Below, piece by piece: positions 63,943 through 64,000 of a stretch of 64,000 nt of DNA. Both the position numbers and the translations under genes were made by a program. Position 1 is the first letter of the stretch. Each line of letters starts with the position of its first letter. Under the pieces are notes generated by a model that had not been told where the DNA came from, did no database searches, and worked only from the letters and a program-made list of their open reading frames with translations. Source of the DNA: Hymenobacter sp. UV11 (GTDB lineage Bacteria > Bacteroidota > Bacteroidia > Cytophagales > Hymenobacteraceae); assembly GCF_004684095.1 (NCBI RefSeq), contig NZ_SRII01000003.1, forward strand, positions 1 to 64,000, read 5' to 3'.

Positions 63943-64000
63943 ATGATAAAGAAGTTCTTAATAATAATATCTAATTTTTTATATAAGATTCATTATAAAA
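63943..64000 (+). CDS. Start of a gene cut by the window edge
   Basis: ATG at 63943 opens MIKKFLIIISNFLYKIHYK, running off the end. The hydrophobic start would suit a membrane-associated transferase or polymerase of the glycan locus. Too short to assign. Confidence 0.45.
   Translation, partial: MIKKFLIIISNFLYKIHYK

Noticed and set aside
1..64000. Insertion sequence, prophage, integrase or tRNA gene
   Set aside because: None was found by reading; no transposase or integrase motif, no tRNA-like TTCGAA loop except in tmRNA.

Overview
The window looks like a chromosomal segment of a high-GC member of the Bacteroidota, most likely Hymenobacter or a close relative in the Cytophagales. The grounds are Bacteroidota-type -7 promoter boxes (TAnnTTTG), paired DUF4199 proteins, a BatA-like protein, a zapA-rny pair, a UvsE-type UV endonuclease, and a high overall GC content that is unusual for the phylum outside Hymenobacteraceae. 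The genus is an inference; no 16S sequence is present, only the 3' end of a 5S rRNA at the left edge.

Layout. 1-110: end of an rRNA operon and its terminator. 330-6850: a BatA/vWA membrane protein, two DUF4199 proteins, a GT2 and a GT4 glycosyltransferase in a tightly packed run, then a convergent GT9 glycosyltransferase. 7.2-16.2 kb: LuxR-type regulator, purB, an AsmA-like/GT51 peptidoglycan glycosyltransferase, a glutathione peroxidase, menA, dnaX and the tmRNA gene. 16.3-26.2 kb: a 57-residue membrane protein, a secreted amidohydrolase, a decayed hybrid histidine kinase, ackA-pta, a lipoprotein amidase and a secreted alpha/beta hydrolase. 26.9-36.9 kb: three tiny secreted low-complexity proteins, uvsE, a carboxypeptidase-regulatory-like protein, a lipoprotein, a metallophosphoesterase, radC, DUF1684, DUF4440, an LGFP-repeat protein and an AraC regulator. 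37.1-47.1 kb: pheT, an M16 peptidase, a short coiled-coil protein with zapA and rny, an N-acetylmuramoyl-L-alanine amidase and an acyl-CoA-binding protein.

47.2 kb to the right edge is a surface-polysaccharide locus, all on the + strand: asnB, ugd, UDP-xylose synthase, a DegT aminotransferase, gmd, fcl, an ABC exporter (Wzm/Wzt), five genes that match the CDP-3,6-dideoxyhexose pathway (rfbF, rfbG, a 5-epimerase, a 4-reductase, rfbH), a GT2, and a degraded glycosyltransferase/acetyltransferase remnant. The genes predict supply of UDP-glucuronate/UDP-xylose, GDP-fucose and a CDP-3,6-dideoxyhexose (ascarylose-like) to an O-antigen-type glycan exported by an ABC transporter. Base composition falls sharply toward AT from the C-terminal part of wzt and again from 62.4 kb, as expected for a variable, exchanged region.

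Two genome-scale signals stand out. A short G-rich word, GGGGTAGGG in either orientation, occurs about sixty times by eye in the first 52 kb, in coding and non-coding DNA, and nearly disappears in the polysaccharide locus. At least five families of long palindromic repeats lie between genes, often exactly between convergent genes and sometimes supplying their stop codons. No insertion sequence, CRISPR array, prophage or tRNA gene was recognised.
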